Shown here one piece after another: positions 5,090-5,828 of a stretch of 5,828 nucleotides of DNA. This DNA is from Chloroflexota bacterium (GTDB lineage Bacteria > Chloroflexota > Dehalococcoidia > GIF9 > UBA5629): assembly GCA_026389675.1 (NCBI GenBank), contig JAPLHJ010000289.1, positions 1 through 5,828 of the forward strand. The letters run 5' to 3'. Numbering within the stretch: the stretch's first letter is position 1; the number at the start of each line of letters is the position of its first letter. The translations under genes and the position numbers were made by a program. Below the pieces are notes generated by a model. That model was given only the letters and a program-made list of their open reading frames with translations. It had not been told where the DNA came from and ran no database searches.

Positions 5090-5828
5090 GCCAACTGACT
5101 GGCAGGAACTGGAGAAAAAGGTCTTTATGCCGGTGTTTAAACGCAATACGCTGACGCTTGTGCGCGGAAAGGGGATGAAAGTCTGGGACGATACCGGTAA
5201 AGAGTACCTGGACTTCGTGGGTGGACTGGCTGTGACAAGCCTGGGGCATTGCCATCCGGTGCTGGTTAACGCCGTCACCAAACAGGCCGCTACGCTTATA
5301 CAAACATCCAACCTTTATTACACGGTACCACAGCTACAATTAGCGGAACTTCTGGTTAAAACGAGCTGCCTCGACCGCGTTTTTATCGGCAATAGCGGTG
5401 CGGAGGCTGTAGAGGGTGCCATGAAGCTGGCGCGCCGCTATGGCAAGATCAAGCTCGACGGTGCTTACGAAATAATCACCACCCACGAGTCGTTCCACGG
5501 ACGAACGCTGGCTACCACGGCGGCCACGGGGCAAAATAAATTCCAGGAGCCCTATACACCACTTCCAACGGGTTTCGTCAATGTTACCTTCAACGACGTT
5601 GAGGCGATCAAACGGGCCACTACCAAACTGACCTGTGCGGTGATGCTGGAGCCTATCCAGGGCGAGGGCGGCGTAAACGTTCCGGATGACGATTACCTGG
5701 CTAAGGTCAGGTCATGGTGCGATGAGAAAGGCCTGCTGCTGATATTAGACGAGATACAGACGGGCATCGGACGCACCGGCAGCCTGTACGCTTACCAGCA
5801 ATACGGCGTCGAACCTGATATTATGACC
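5079..5828 (+). CDS. argD: Acetylornithine aminotransferase ArgD (3'-truncated by window edge)
   Basis: ArgD is a class-III PLP-dependent aminotransferase that converts N-acetylglutamate semialdehyde plus glutamate to N-acetylornithine. The first 250 residues are visible; roughly 150 more, including the catalytic PLP lysine, lie beyond the window. Seen: LDFVGGLAVTSLGHCHP near the N-terminus, the phosphate-binding GNSGAEA (N105-A110), FHGRT (F139-T143, where the aromatic stacks on PLP), EPIQGEGG from E191, and LDEIQTG (D224 contacts the PLP ring nitrogen, Q227 the ring hydroxyl). After GAEA the common Asn is Val (V111). The TTG at 5079 is preferred as start: it has a good ribosome binding site, overlaps argB by 11 nt as in coupled genes, and yields the family-like stretch DWQELEKKVFMPVFKRN. 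ATG 5127 is the alternative and would cut this. Third gene of the arg operon. Confidence 0.95.
   Translation, partial: MSIKPTDWQELEKKVFMPVFKRNTLTLVRGKGMKVWDDTGKEYLDFVGGLAVTSLGHCHPVLVNAVTKQAATLIQTSNLYYTVPQLQLAELLVKTSCLDRVFIGNSGAEAVEGAMKLARRYGKIKLDGAYEIITTHESFHGRTLATTAATGQNKFQEPYTPLPTGFVNVTFNDVEAIKRATTKLTCAVMLEPIQGEGGVNVPDDDYLAKVRSWCDEKGLLLILDEIQTGIGRTGSLYAYQQYGVEPDIMT

Noticed and set aside
4328..5311. Long minus-strand open frame (327 codons) opposite argB/argD
   Set aside because: It lies opposite two well-recognised genes, with no recognisable domain and no start signals; it reflects codon bias of the + strand genes.

Overview
This window looks like a piece of a bacterial chromosome of moderately high GC. 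The wording of the MutS, ArgJ and ArgD proteins resembles the Chloroflexota class Dehalococcoidia as I remember it. That placement is an inference from sequence style and was not tested by a search. All genes are on the + strand and the window is gene-dense. No RNA gene, CRISPR array, insertion sequence or phage feature was seen.

Region 1 (2-2050) is the 3' four-fifths of mutS, the mismatch-recognition ATPase. Its first ~180 codons lie upstream of the window. Region 2 (about 2051-3083) is visibly more AT-rich. It carries a compact two-gene module with the hallmarks of a HepT/MntA (HEPN/MNT) toxin-antitoxin system: a nucleotidyltransferase antitoxin fused to an N-terminal winged-helix DNA-binding domain, then an overlapping HEPN ribonuclease-type toxin with the RX4HXY motif. 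In front of it is a near-perfect sigma-70 promoter (TTGACA, 16 bp, TATAAT). Two related 17-bp palindromes sit on this promoter, one filling the -35/-10 spacer and one just after the -10, with centres exactly 21 bp apart. The likely reading is that the antitoxin's own DNA-binding domain represses its promoter. A second translation start with a Shine-Dalgarno sequence inside the fused gene could also make a free-standing MNT antitoxin.

Region 3 (3135-5828) is an arginine (ornithine) biosynthesis operon, argJ-argB-argD, tightly packed (17-nt gap, then an 11-nt overlap) and running off the right edge. ArgJ transfers acetyl from N-acetylornithine to glutamate, ArgB phosphorylates N-acetylglutamate, and ArgD makes N-acetylornithine by transamination; together they are most of the cyclic ornithine pathway. 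Two oddities stand out. A perfect 9-bp inverted repeat is centred on the argJ start codon. ArgB lacks about 16-20 residues near its C-terminus, just before a purine-rich tract that also serves as the argD ribosome binding site.

The most interesting part is the toxin-antitoxin module with its twin-operator promoter, set between two housekeeping loci.
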